Both the position numbers and the translations under genes were made by a program. The notes below the pieces were generated by a model. The model ran no database searches and was not told the origin of the DNA. It saw only the letters and a program-made list of their open reading frames with translations. From Salinimicrobium tongyeongense (GTDB lineage: Bacteria; Bacteroidota; Bacteroidia; Flavobacteriales; Flavobacteriaceae), in assembly GCF_026109735.1 (NCBI RefSeq), contig NZ_CP069620.1:868001-932000 (forward strand): DNA of 64,000 nucleotides, read 5' to 3'. Positions 36,021 through 42,852 of the stretch are shown in pieces. Positions within the stretch are counted from its first letter, which is position 1; each line of letters opens with the position of its first letter.

Positions 36021-37400
36021 ATGGAAACACAATTAGAAAACATAGGAGACCGCATAGCCTATTTTCTGCCCAACTTACTGGGAGCGCTGCTGGTACTTCT
36101 CATTGGCTGGTTAATTGCAAAAGGCATCAAAGTAATGGTGGTAAAACTGCTTCGGAAAACCTCCTGGGATGAACGCATTTTTGGCGGGGATAATGTTGAT
36201 GACACCAACGTATTTGTCGGCAATATCTTCTACTATTTAATAATGATCATCGTGCTGCTTATTGCCTTAGAAGTGTTAGGGATAAGTGAAGTGCTCGCCC
36301 CGCTGGAAAATATGCTCAACGAGTTCCTGCTGTTTATTCCCAACCTCATTGGCGCACTGCTCATTGGGTTTATTGGGTATGTGCTCGCAAAATTTGTTGC
36401 CAACCTTGTTCATATTGGCGGCGGACTCATTGACAGAATGGTTGACAAAACCGGATTTAAAGACACAGACCAGCTGGTGAATATCTTACGCAAACTGGTA
36501 TTTATCATTATTTTCATTCCGTTTTTAATCCAGGCCTTCAACACCCTTCGCCTGGATGCCATTTCTGAACCCGCTAACGACATACTGTACGGCTTCACCG
36601 AGCTCATCGGCGAAATTGTCATTGCCGCAGTCATACTATTAGTATTTGTTTGGGGCGGAAGGTACCTGGCCAACTTCCTGGAAGACCTTTTTAAAAGCAT
36701 GGGGCTTGATCGTACTGCCGAAAAAATCCAGATCCACAACATGATTGGCGCAGGCCAATCCCTTTCAAAGATCGTGGCAAACCTCATCTATTTCTTCCTG
36801 GTTTTCTTCGGAATTATTACAGCGGTTGAAATTCTGGGGCTTTCAAGGTTAACCGAAATCCTTCATCAAATCCTTGAAGTTACCGGCCAAATTTTATTCG
36901 GGCTCGTTATTCTTGCCATAGGAAATTACATCTCGCTGCTCATTTACAACACCATGACCCGCTCCAGCAAGAACCATTTTATTGCGGGCGTTGTTCGCTG
37001 GGCGTCTCTTGCCCTTTTCATTGCAATTGCCCTGCGAACCATGGGTATTGCCAATGAAATTGTAGAACTGGCCTTTGGGTTGATCCTTGGAGCCATTGCG
37101 GTTGCAGTTGCCTTAAGTTACGGGCTTGGTGGCCGGGAGGCCGCCGGTGAGCATTTTAGGGATATTATCCAGAAATTTAGGAGCGAAGCCGCCGATGCAC
37201 GAGACCCTAACAATAATAATCCCGATGTTTCTGGCGCAGGAAAGAATTTTCCTCCCAAAGGCACCGGTGCCGGAAATGCCAGTACTCCAAAAACTTCTGG
37301 TGACACTTCAGCCAATCCTTCAAAACCCAACCCTCCAAGGAACCCCGATAAAAACGGGCCGGCAGGCGCAGGGCCAAATGATCCTGTCAACCCGACATAG
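36021..37400 (+). CDS. Mechanosensitive ion channel family protein (TM-helix repeats)
   Basis: A 459-residue polytopic protein with several copies of a pore-lining helix pattern: LPNLLGALLVLLIGWLIAKGIK, IPNLIGALLIGFIGYVLAKFVANL and EVTGQILFGLVILAIGNYISLLIYN. The final AFGLILGAIAVAVALSYGLGGREAA is like the MscS TM3/pore segment. The cytosolic beta domain of MscS is missing. The last 80 residues are a low-complexity Asn/Gly/Pro/Ser tail that ends NDPVNPT, probably disordered. It likely protects against osmotic downshock. It is monocistronic with a terminator. Confidence 0.82.
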   Translation: METQLENIGDRIAYFLPNLLGALLVLLIGWLIAKGIKVMVVKLLRKTSWDERIFGGDNVDDTNVFVGNIFYYLIMIIVLLIALEVLGISEVLAPLENMLNEFLLFIPNLIGALLIGFIGYVLAKFVANLVHIGGGLIDRMVDKTGFKDTDQLVNILRKLVFIIIFIPFLIQAFNTLRLDAISEPANDILYGFTELIGEIVIAAVILLVFVWGGRYLANFLEDLFKSMGLDRTAEKIQIHNMIGAGQSLSKIVANLIYFFLVFFGIITAVEILGLSRLTEILHQILEVTGQILFGLVILAIGNYISLLIYNTMTRSSKNHFIAGVVRWASLALFIAIALRTMGIANEIVELAFGLILGAIAVAVALSYGLGGREAAGEHFRDIIQKFRSEAADARDPNNNNPDVSGAGKNFPPKGTGAGNASTPKTSGDTSANPSKPNPPRNPDKNGPAGAGPNDPVNPT

Positions 37401-37415
37401 AAAAGACAGTACCTG

Positions 37416-37434
37416 TCAAAAATGTCATTTTAGA
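37416..37434. repeat. Dispersed palindrome, one mismatch
   Basis: TCAAAAATGTCATTTTAGA, in the spacer after the channel gene; it differs from the consensus at one base. Confidence 0.5.
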
Positions 37435-37469
37435 AGCTTCTTCGGAATTTTCAGAAATGCTATTCACCT

Positions 37470-37506
37470 ACAAAGAGGGCTTTAATGGAGCCCTCTTTGT
37501 TGTTTT
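37470..37506 (+). terminator. Terminator after the channel gene
   Basis: ACAAAGAGGGCT and AGCCCTCTTTGT form a 12-bp stem, followed by TGTTTT. It lies between convergent genes and could serve both. Confidence 0.8.
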
Positions 37507-37519
37507 GGGCTGGAAAAAC

Positions 37520-38353
37520 TTATTTCAATTCCAGTTCAACCATCACCGGAAGGTGATCTGAAAAATAACGCAAATCCCGTGAATCGCTCAGCACGGCATA
37601 CTTGTTCACCTGCACATCGCCACCGGTAAAAATGTAATCTATCCGAGTGGCGACAGGTTTATGAAATTCATAGGCATTAAAAGTACCTTGAGGCCCAAAA
37701 GTGTGTTTTGCATGCTTTTTTGAATCCCGGTAGTGAGAAGCCAGATATTTTACTTCTTCGGAATCTGGTTCCAGATTGAGGTCTCCCATTAAAACCACCG
37801 GAAGTTCCTCTGTATTTATTTCTGAAATTTTATTGTGGATCAACCGAACGCTCTGGCGCCTCGCCTCGTCCCCTACGTGATCAAAATGCGTATTAAAGAC
37901 CCAGAATTCTTTTCCTGAATCCTTTACTTTGAACTTTCCGTAAGTGCAAACCCTGGGATATGCCGCATCCCAGCCTTTGCCGGGAGTTTCGGGCGTTGAT
38001 GAAAGCCAGAAAGTTCCCTGTTCCAAAAGCTGAAGCGCTTCAGTTTTAAAAAAGAGGGCACTAAATTCCCCTTTTTGGCCACCATCGTCACGCCCCTTTC
38101 CGAAGAATTCGTATTCATCATCGAGCTCCTTTTTCAGAAATTCCAGCTGGCTTTGCAATGCCTCCTGCACCCCAAAAATATGCGGCTCGTAGAACCTGAG
38201 CTGGGCAGCCAGGTCTTCTTTTCTGTTTGACCAGCTGTTCTCCCCATCATTTTCGTTGGCATATTTAATATTATAGCTCATCACCTGGAGCTGTGCTTTT
38301 ACCGGGATTGCTGCGAACAGCAGGATCATTAGGCTCATGGTATATTTTTTCAT
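37520..38353 (-). CDS. Secreted endonuclease/exonuclease/phosphatase family protein
   Basis: A 277-residue exported EEP-fold enzyme (signal YTMSLMILLFAAIPVKAQ). The metal and catalytic motifs are present: MSYNIKYAN, FGVQEAL, FNTHFDHVG, VLMGDLNLEPD, RIDYIFTGG and the final SDHLPVMVELEL. It could act on phosphodiesters such as sphingolipids, sugars or nucleic acids; the substrate is not evident. Its ATG overlaps the stop of the upstream oxidoreductase (4 nt), so the two are translated together. Confidence 0.88.
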   Translation of the reverse strand: MKKYTMSLMILLFAAIPVKAQLQVMSYNIKYANENDGENSWSNRKEDLAAQLRFYEPHIFGVQEALQSQLEFLKKELDDEYEFFGKGRDDGGQKGEFSALFFKTEALQLLEQGTFWLSSTPETPGKGWDAAYPRVCTYGKFKVKDSGKEFWVFNTHFDHVGDEARRQSVRLIHNKISEINTEELPVVLMGDLNLEPDSEEVKYLASHYRDSKKHAKHTFGPQGTFNAYEFHKPVATRIDYIFTGGDVQVNKYAVLSDSRDLRYFSDHLPVMVELELK

Positions 38354-39567
38354 ATTTCTGATTCTTCTCTTTTTACGTAATCTTTGAGATAACTAAACCG
38401 CGGAGTCAAACTGCCATTTTTGGTCATTTGTGCCCTTTGTAAAATTCCGTCTTTATCGCCATTAAAAAAAGCGGGCAGCACGTTTTCCAGGAACATCTGG
38501 CCAAAACCTTCACTGGCATCCCGTGGCAATTCACAGGGCAGGTTATCTACCGCCATGACCAGGATCGCATGCTCACTTCTGAAATCTACCTCTCTTTCTT
38601 CCTGCGCATCATAACCGTAAAAAGGTTCGGCAATTGTTGAAGGACGAATTGTACTGGCTACAGGGCCTGCAATATCGCATGAAATATCAGAAATGTATTT
38701 TATCCTGAAGTCGGGAGATTTTGCATCTTCAGCAGTAAAGAAAACGGGGGCACCCTCGCCGTAGAAATGGCCGGCGATGAAAAAATCGGCAGCCTTGGCA
38801 AACCTCCTGAAGTTGCCTTCATAAAGTTCGGGGTGATCGTAAAAATCCCTGTTGCTGCCCCTGCTGCCGTCTTTGCGTTTATTGTAATCGAGCACATCAA
38901 CCTGGCAGTAAACCGGGTGGTCAAATTCGGTGTTCAGGAACTCATCAACCTCCACTTTCTGAATTTTAAGGTGATCGAGAATTTCCCTGGCTCCCTGGCT
39001 CACTTTCCCGCTTCCGGAAAGTACGATCTTAAGAGGCGGGATTGAAATTTTATCGAGCTCCTGCTGAATGGCATTCAGGTGGGGCAGGTTTTCAGCTTTA
39101 GGGAGTTCAAAAATGCCATTTTTGAGACCTATTCCGCGAAATCCGTTGTAGGCGCCCACAATTCCGGCATATCTTCCGAAGCCAATGAGTCGGCCGCCAG
39201 TTTCATTTATAATGACCTCGTGGTCGTAAAGTTCAATATTTTTTTTAAGGATCTCCCTGAGTAAATCTCGGTTGTAAGGCTGCTTTTTTATGGTATGGGA
39301 AAAGAAAAAGTACTTTTTACCGGCAATAAGATGAGGCAGCGGCACTTCTTTCACGCCGAGCATCACGTCACAACCGGAAATATCTTCTACCACTTCAAAA
39401 CCTGCCTGCCTGTACTCCTCGTCGCTAAAGATCCTGATATCTGAACTTTCTATCTTAAAACTGGCATCGGGAAATTGCTTTACGGCTTCCCGGAGTTCTT
39501 CAGGAGAGAATACTACACGACGATCTGGGGGAGTTTTTCGCTCTTTTATAAGGGCAAATTTTATCAT
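38350..39567 (-). CDS. LKR/AlaDH-PNT-type NAD(P) oxidoreductase
   Basis: A 405-residue protein resembling the lysine-ketoglutarate reductase half of saccharopine/aminoadipate-semialdehyde enzymes. The N-terminal AlaDH/PNT motif is ALIKERKTPPDRRVVFSPEELREA. KKYFFFSHTIKKQPYNRDLLREIL, IGFGRYAGIVGAYNG, the nucleotide-binding LKIVLSGSGKVSQGA and ISCDIAGPVASTIRPSTIAEPFYGYD complete it. No saccharopine dehydrogenase half follows. The reaction is probably reductive or oxidative amino-acid metabolism; the substrate is not certain. It is coupled to the EEP gene by ATGA overlap. A perfect dispersed palindrome lies inside at 39107-39125. Confidence 0.8.
   Translation of the reverse strand: MIKFALIKERKTPPDRRVVFSPEELREAVKQFPDASFKIESSDIRIFSDEEYRQAGFEVVEDISGCDVMLGVKEVPLPHLIAGKKYFFFSHTIKKQPYNRDLLREILKKNIELYDHEVIINETGGRLIGFGRYAGIVGAYNGFRGIGLKNGIFELPKAENLPHLNAIQQELDKISIPPLKIVLSGSGKVSQGAREILDHLKIQKVEVDEFLNTEFDHPVYCQVDVLDYNKRKDGSRGSNRDFYDHPELYEGNFRRFAKAADFFIAGHFYGEGAPVFFTAEDAKSPDFRIKYISDISCDIAGPVASTIRPSTIAEPFYGYDAQEEREVDFRSEHAILVMAVDNLPCELPRDASEGFGQMFLENVLPAFFNGDKDGILQRAQMTKNGSLTPRFSYLKDYVKREESEI
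39107..39125. repeat. Dispersed palindrome, perfect copy inside a CDS
   Basis: TCAAAAATGCCATTTTTGA within the LKR-like gene, where it encodes K-N-G-I-F-E. The same element is intergenic elsewhere, so the protein code alone does not explain it. Confidence 0.7.
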
Positions 39568-39625
39568 ACTAGAACAGCTTTTTAAAGGGTTTGGATTTTC
39601 TCAAATATAAGAATTATAAAGGCTG

Positions 39626-39644
39626 TCAAAAATGCCATTTTTGA
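39626..39644. repeat. Dispersed palindrome, perfect copy
   Basis: TCAAAAATGCCATTTTTGA, 58 nt upstream of the LKR-like gene start and 500 bp from the copy within that gene. Confidence 0.7.
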
Positions 39645-39907
39645 AAAGACTTTGAGATGGCTGTGCTCCAGGAATTAAAAACTTTGTTGTTTGTCGAAAG
39701 AGGCAAGATGGCTTCGCCTGCCTAACGGCAAACAGGCTGCAAGAACATGGAGTCAAAACTTTGCTCAGAAAACTGATTAACAGGGATTTAAAATCTTATT
39801 TTATAAATTGAGATCAAAATTTATTCAGCAACTGTATTAGTTGTGTATTCGCGGCCTTAGCTCCTGTTTTATTGAATGGACCACACTGAATCAAAAACCG
39901 GATTTGC

Positions 39908-39936
39908 TTGTAATGTCACAAATTTTCCTATTTTTG
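39908..39936 (+). promoter_or_regulatory. Putative ssrA promoter
   Basis: TTG (39908-39910), an 18-nt spacer and TATTTTTG (39929-39936) match the Bacteroidota consensus. The start would be about 75 nt before the mature tmRNA 5' end, leaving a leader for RNase P to remove. Confidence 0.45.
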
Positions 39937-40015
39937 TTCCTCTTGTGCAAAACCTGTTTCAGAACTGGTTTTGGCATGAAAAGTGCAATAATATTGCAGA
40001 AGTTCTTTACATATT

Positions 40016-40412
40016 GGGGTCGACTTGGTTTTGACAGCGAGTCTAATTGAGTTGTAAGCACGTCGAGCGCTGGGAAATAGCTCGTAAATCTCATTTTTCA
40101 TACTTTTTAAACGGCGAGAATAACTACGCCTTGGCTGCATAATCTGAATCATAGTAGGATATGCTTAGTCCCTACAAGGTAGGGAGCCGAGATGTCTCGC
40201 GGGAGCCTTGATTTACGGCGCCCGCACCAGAGGCACCGACAAAGTAAATATAGGAACTGCAGGGCCTTGATGCAGTTTTGAAGCTTAATTGAGGATACGT
40301 GTAAAGTTGGTGGTTTTCGGCCGGCTTTGCATCGACAACCAAGCGAAAACTAAGCGTGTAGAATGCAGCTGAATTGCTTGTTTGGACGAGGGTTCGAACC
40401 CCTCCGACTCCA
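40016..40412 (+). ncRNA. ssrA: Transfer-messenger RNA (tmRNA)
   Basis: tmRNA rescues stalled ribosomes and tags the nascent protein. The tRNA-like part is closed by GGGGTCG (40016-40022) and CGACTCC (40405-40411), discriminator A; the T-arm is GAGGGTTCGAACCCCTC. The tag frame runs from GGC at 40113 to TAA at 40142 and reads GENNYALAA, the Bacteroidota-type degradation tag. The 3' CCA is not encoded. The 3' end is the integration site of the 7-kb element, and its sequence is kept intact. Confidence 0.96.
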
Positions 40413-40413
40413 C
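40401..40413. repeat. attL: 13-bp direct repeat at the ssrA 3' end
   Basis: CCTCCGACTCCAC ends the tmRNA gene. The same 13 bp recur at 47440-47452, and the tyrosine integrase gene lies just inside that far copy. This is the expected att core for tmRNA-targeting elements. Confidence 0.88.
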
Positions 40414-40417
40414 TATT

Positions 40418-40466
40418 AAAAGCCGTATTTCCTTTATCAATAAGGGTTTACGGCTTTTTTGTTTTC
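40418..40466 (+). terminator. ssrA terminator supplied by the element
   Basis: AAAGCCGTA pairs with TACGGCTTT, extended by an inner CCTTTAT/ATAAGG stem, then T6-G-T4. It begins 5 nt after the att core, so it belongs to the inserted DNA. The chromosome's own terminator is now at 47487. Confidence 0.8.
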
Positions 40467-40470
40467 TAAT

Positions 40471-40511
40471 TTGTACGGTTTCTGTACGGTAACTGAAAAT
40501 TAACTTCAGAT
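40471..40511. repeat. Arm-site-like repeat, left end
   Basis: Two TGTACGGT octamers spaced 13 bp (40472-40479 and 40483-40490 region), followed by AACTGAAAATTAACTTCA. The right end has a matching block at 47280-47321. Integrases with an Arm-DNA-bind domain use such paired sites. Confidence 0.7.
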
Positions 40512-40531
40512 CAGGTAAGGAAAATTTAATT

Positions 40532-40539
40532 TATCTTTG
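40532..40539 (+). promoter_or_regulatory. Possible -7 box of a small RNA
   Basis: TATCTTTG matches TAnnTTTG and lies 7 nt before the first hairpin of the candidate RNA. No well placed TTG is seen. Confidence 0.35.
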
Positions 40540-40545
40540 TTGGTG

Positions 40546-40611
40546 TTAGCATTTAGCCGTGCTAATAATTTGAACAGAAAAAGGGCGTTCCGTTGAGGTT
40601 CGCCCTTTTTT
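40546..40611 (+). ncRNA. Candidate small RNA of the element
   Basis: About 66 nt with two hairpins. TTAGCA/TGCTAA surrounds TTTAGCCG. AAAAAGGGCG/CGCCCTTTTT surrounds a 13-nt loop and ends in a T-run, an intrinsic terminator. A TATCTTTG box lies just upstream. No ORF is present. It could be a regulatory RNA, or only a terminator for weak read-through from ssrA. Confidence 0.4.
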
Positions 40612-40644
40612 ATGGTTTCGGAAAACTCGTCTTGCCAACTCCCT

Positions 40645-40661
40645 AACCCTCGTCCAAACAA
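40645..40661 (-). repeat. Inverted 17-nt copy of the tmRNA 3' region
   Basis: AACCCTCGTCCAAACAA is the exact reverse complement of tmRNA 40378-40394 (TTGTTTGGACGAGGGTT). Confidence 0.65.
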
Positions 40662-40664
40662 TAG

Positions 40665-40729
40665 AAAATTCCTTTTTAGCGTTCGAATAACAATAAATAA
40701 AATTCCTTTTTAGTGTTTGAGTAACAATA
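40665..40729. repeat. Two 31-bp direct repeats (34-bp period)
   Basis: Copies at 40665-40695 and 40699-40729 share AAAATTCCTTTTTAG, GTT, GA and TAACAATA, with three mismatches. They may be iteron- or protein-binding sites near the left end. Confidence 0.65.
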
Positions 40730-40802
40730 GGTTCTAACTTGTAACAGATACTCGAATATTACGCGCGTAAGACTTCCAAAAAACCTTGTACTAACCTTGT
40801 AC

Positions 40803-41051
40803 TTATTCCTGTTCAAGTGGTTCAATAACGTTTAAATCAAGTCCTAAAAATAAAGGGCGTTCCTTAGTATGTTTAAAACGTTTCCAGTACTCCTTAAATT
40901 CCTGAATTAATACTTCAGGTGGTTTCGTTTCATCTGCAAAGAGAATTAACGCCCTGTACAATATTTCACAAATTTGGGTGCTGTTCAGGTTTTGGGTTTC
41001 CATTAATTGAATTAACTCTTCGCCTGTGGAAATTCTAAATTCTTTATTCAT
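40803..41051 (-). CDS. Small element protein, unknown
   Basis: An 82-residue protein from MNKEFRISTGEELIQLMETQNLNSTQ. It is helical, acidic at the end (NVIEPLEQE), with a central ILYRALILFADETKPPEVLIQEFKEYWKRF segment. I recognise no family. It overlaps the upstream gene by 8 nt, so coupling is likely. It is the last gene before the non-coding left arm. Confidence 0.6.
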   Translation of the reverse strand: MNKEFRISTGEELIQLMETQNLNSTQICEILYRALILFADETKPPEVLIQEFKEYWKRFKHTKERPLFLGLDLNVIEPLEQE

Positions 41052-41343
41052 CTGCTTCAGGATTAATACCACTACCTAAATTGATAACGATAGGTTGAAA
41101 ATCTTTTTCGCTTGCCTTTAGTTCCGTTGATCTTAAAGTAGGTAATACAAATTTTGCCAAATCTAAAAGGGCTTTAATACGTTGTTCAGGTGCTAACTGT
41201 TCCAGGTCTTCTTGTATCTTATCAAAATTAGCTTCTAACAAGTCTTTAAAACGCTCCCTTGTTTCTTCGGTTGTTCTGTTCTTTTTCCCGGCTCTTGTTG
41301 ATCTTTTCCCGGCTTCTTTTGCTGTTTCACTTGTAAAACTCAT
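41044..41343 (-). CDS. Small element protein, phage-like, unknown
   Basis: A 99-residue protein. A basic N-terminus, TAKEAGKRSTRAGKKNRTTEETRERF, is followed by a helix LLEANFDKIQEDLEQLAPEQRIKALLDLAKFVLPTLRSTEL. This layout (Gly/Lys/Arg-rich start, then LAKFVLP.LRSTEL) recurs in phage and island proteins and loosely resembles small-terminase-like proteins. I infer DNA binding; packaging function is only a guess. It lies 14 nt downstream of the primase-like gene. Confidence 0.6.
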   Translation of the reverse strand: MSFTSETAKEAGKRSTRAGKKNRTTEETRERFKDLLEANFDKIQEDLEQLAPEQRIKALLDLAKFVLPTLRSTELKASEKDFQPIVINLGSGINPEADE

Positions 41344-41357
41344 AATGTTAGTTTGTG

Positions 41358-42749
41358 TTAGTTTAACGTGGTTCTTAATTGTTGTAATCGGTTCAGGTAA
41401 GGTAAAAACCTATTGTTCCCGTTGTGGCTTTTAACCGTTTGCAGGTGGCTTTTAAGGAATTGAGAAACGTTAGTTATTACCGTGCATTGATTAAGCCGTA
41501 CTGGTTCGGGTGGTAACCTCATCTTTTCAAAATACCTTTCCAATTCTGAAATATCGGTTTGCCAGTCTTCAGGCTCTTTTTTTATGGTTTCCGAAAATTC
41601 AAAATCTTCTGTTTCCTTTTTAGGCTGTCTAATCTTTCTAACTTCGGTAACAGGTTCTTTAATTTCGGGTACTGGTTCGGGTGGTTTTTGTTTAGGTTTC
41701 CTTTTTCTAAAGTTCTGCCAGTCCTGCTTAATTAAATAGTCTGCAATATCGTTTCCCTCTTTTTTATCTGCTTCAGGTGCTAACTGTTCCAGTAGATCAG
41801 AAAAAATAAACCGCGTTCCCGGTAACCTGCTTTCTATTCCTGTGGCTTTCTGCTTCCATTCTTTAAAGGTTTGCCCGTCTTTTGATAAGTCAGGAAAGGT
41901 TAAAACTGTTCTGCCTTTTAATACCTTTAGTTTATCAAATTTGAAACTGCTCTTGTTGTAAACCGCTAACCAAATAAGGTCTTCAGGTTGTTCAGGAAAT
42001 CCAAAATACAACGTACCGTAAAAAGCCGTTTTAGGGGCTTCTACTAACGCAACAGGGTTTAACGGGTACTTACTTAATAAATGTTCCCCAAATAGGCAGG
42101 AAACCTTTAATTCATTCTTATTATACGCCTGTAACCAGTTCGGCAAAGGTTCATTTCTTTTACTGTGGTGCTTATCAATAATAGAGTGTAAAAAGTCCGT
42201 TCCTGTGGTGTGGTTGCTTTTATTAAATTGTTTTACCTGTACGGCTCTAATATTGCCTTTAAGATCAATAAAAGGAAAGGTGACCGCGCCTTTTCTGTAA
42301 CCTGCTTTAATAGTGCCTATCTTGTAAAGTTCAACGGCTTTAGTAACATCTGAAACCTCAAAAGGATAAGGAACGTTATTAAACAGGTTCTGAATAAAAA
42401 CGTTCTGTTCGTACCTGTCAGGCTCTAACGTCTGTTTAAGTACCTCAACAGGAATAAAGGCAGGTTTAGACTTTAAAGGTTTTTTGATAGTCACTACGCG
42501 CGCGTATTGGTCGGGTTTCCAGTTCCCGTTAAACGTTCCCTGTTCCTGTTCTTTTATCATTTGAGAATAGCCGTTTTTATACGGGTTCAGGTGGTAACCG
42601 CATTTACTTTCACGGTCGCAACGTCCGTACTGGTTCGGCAAATATTCCCCTGTTTCGGTATCTACATAATGAACAAAACGTTTTTTATTACAAGCCGGGC
42701 AAAAGTCTTTTTTACTGCCTTTCTCTAAAGTGTATCGGTGCTGTTCCAT
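41358..42749 (-). CDS. Zinc-finger/Toprim-like primase protein (DUF6371-type)
   Basis: A 463-residue protein. The N-terminal zinc ribbon has CPACNKKRFVHYVD (about residues 17-30) and CDRESKCGYHL, typical of the DUF6371/primase zinc domain. A Toprim-like part includes PVALVEAPKTAFYGTL and TVLTFPDLSKDGQTFKEWK. A Pro/Lys/Glu-rich linker leads to a helical C-terminus. It likely primes element replication with the DUF3987 protein. I start at the Met at 42749; residues upstream look non-native. Confidence 0.75.
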   Translation of the reverse strand: MEQHRYTLEKGSKKDFCPACNKKRFVHYVDTETGEYLPNQYGRCDRESKCGYHLNPYKNGYSQMIKEQEQGTFNGNWKPDQYARVVTIKKPLKSKPAFIPVEVLKQTLEPDRYEQNVFIQNLFNNVPYPFEVSDVTKAVELYKIGTIKAGYRKGAVTFPFIDLKGNIRAVQVKQFNKSNHTTGTDFLHSIIDKHHSKRNEPLPNWLQAYNKNELKVSCLFGEHLLSKYPLNPVALVEAPKTAFYGTLYFGFPEQPEDLIWLAVYNKSSFKFDKLKVLKGRTVLTFPDLSKDGQTFKEWKQKATGIESRLPGTRFIFSDLLEQLAPEADKKEGNDIADYLIKQDWQNFRKRKPKQKPPEPVPEIKEPVTEVRKIRQPKKETEDFEFSETIKKEPEDWQTDISELERYFEKMRLPPEPVRLNQCTVITNVSQFLKSHLQTVKSHNGNNRFLPYLNRLQQLRTTLN

Positions 42750-42852
42750 TTTTTTAGAAATTACCTGTGGCATTTGGCACAAGCGGCATTTGTGGCATTA
42801 ATAAACCTTAGTTTGTGCCGTTAGTGCCGTTAGTGCCTTGTGCCAATAGAGG

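Larger units (their letters stand above)
39568..40015. other. Intergenic spacer before ssrA
   Basis: 448 bp. It holds a perfect dispersed palindrome (39626-39644), remnants of the repeat shared with 19200-19300 (39705-39725 and 39853-39869), and a likely ssrA promoter (39908-39936). Open frames over this region are shadows of the tmRNA. Confidence 0.5.
40613..40802. other. Non-coding left arm of the element
   Basis: It holds an inverted 17-nt copy of tmRNA sequence (40645-40661) and two 31-bp direct repeats (40665-40695 and 40699-40729). No gene is seen. Confidence 0.5.

Noticed and set aside
39841-40152. Open frames over ssrA (67-74 codons)
   Set aside because: They overlap the tmRNA and its leader; the only supported translation there is the GENNYALAA tag.
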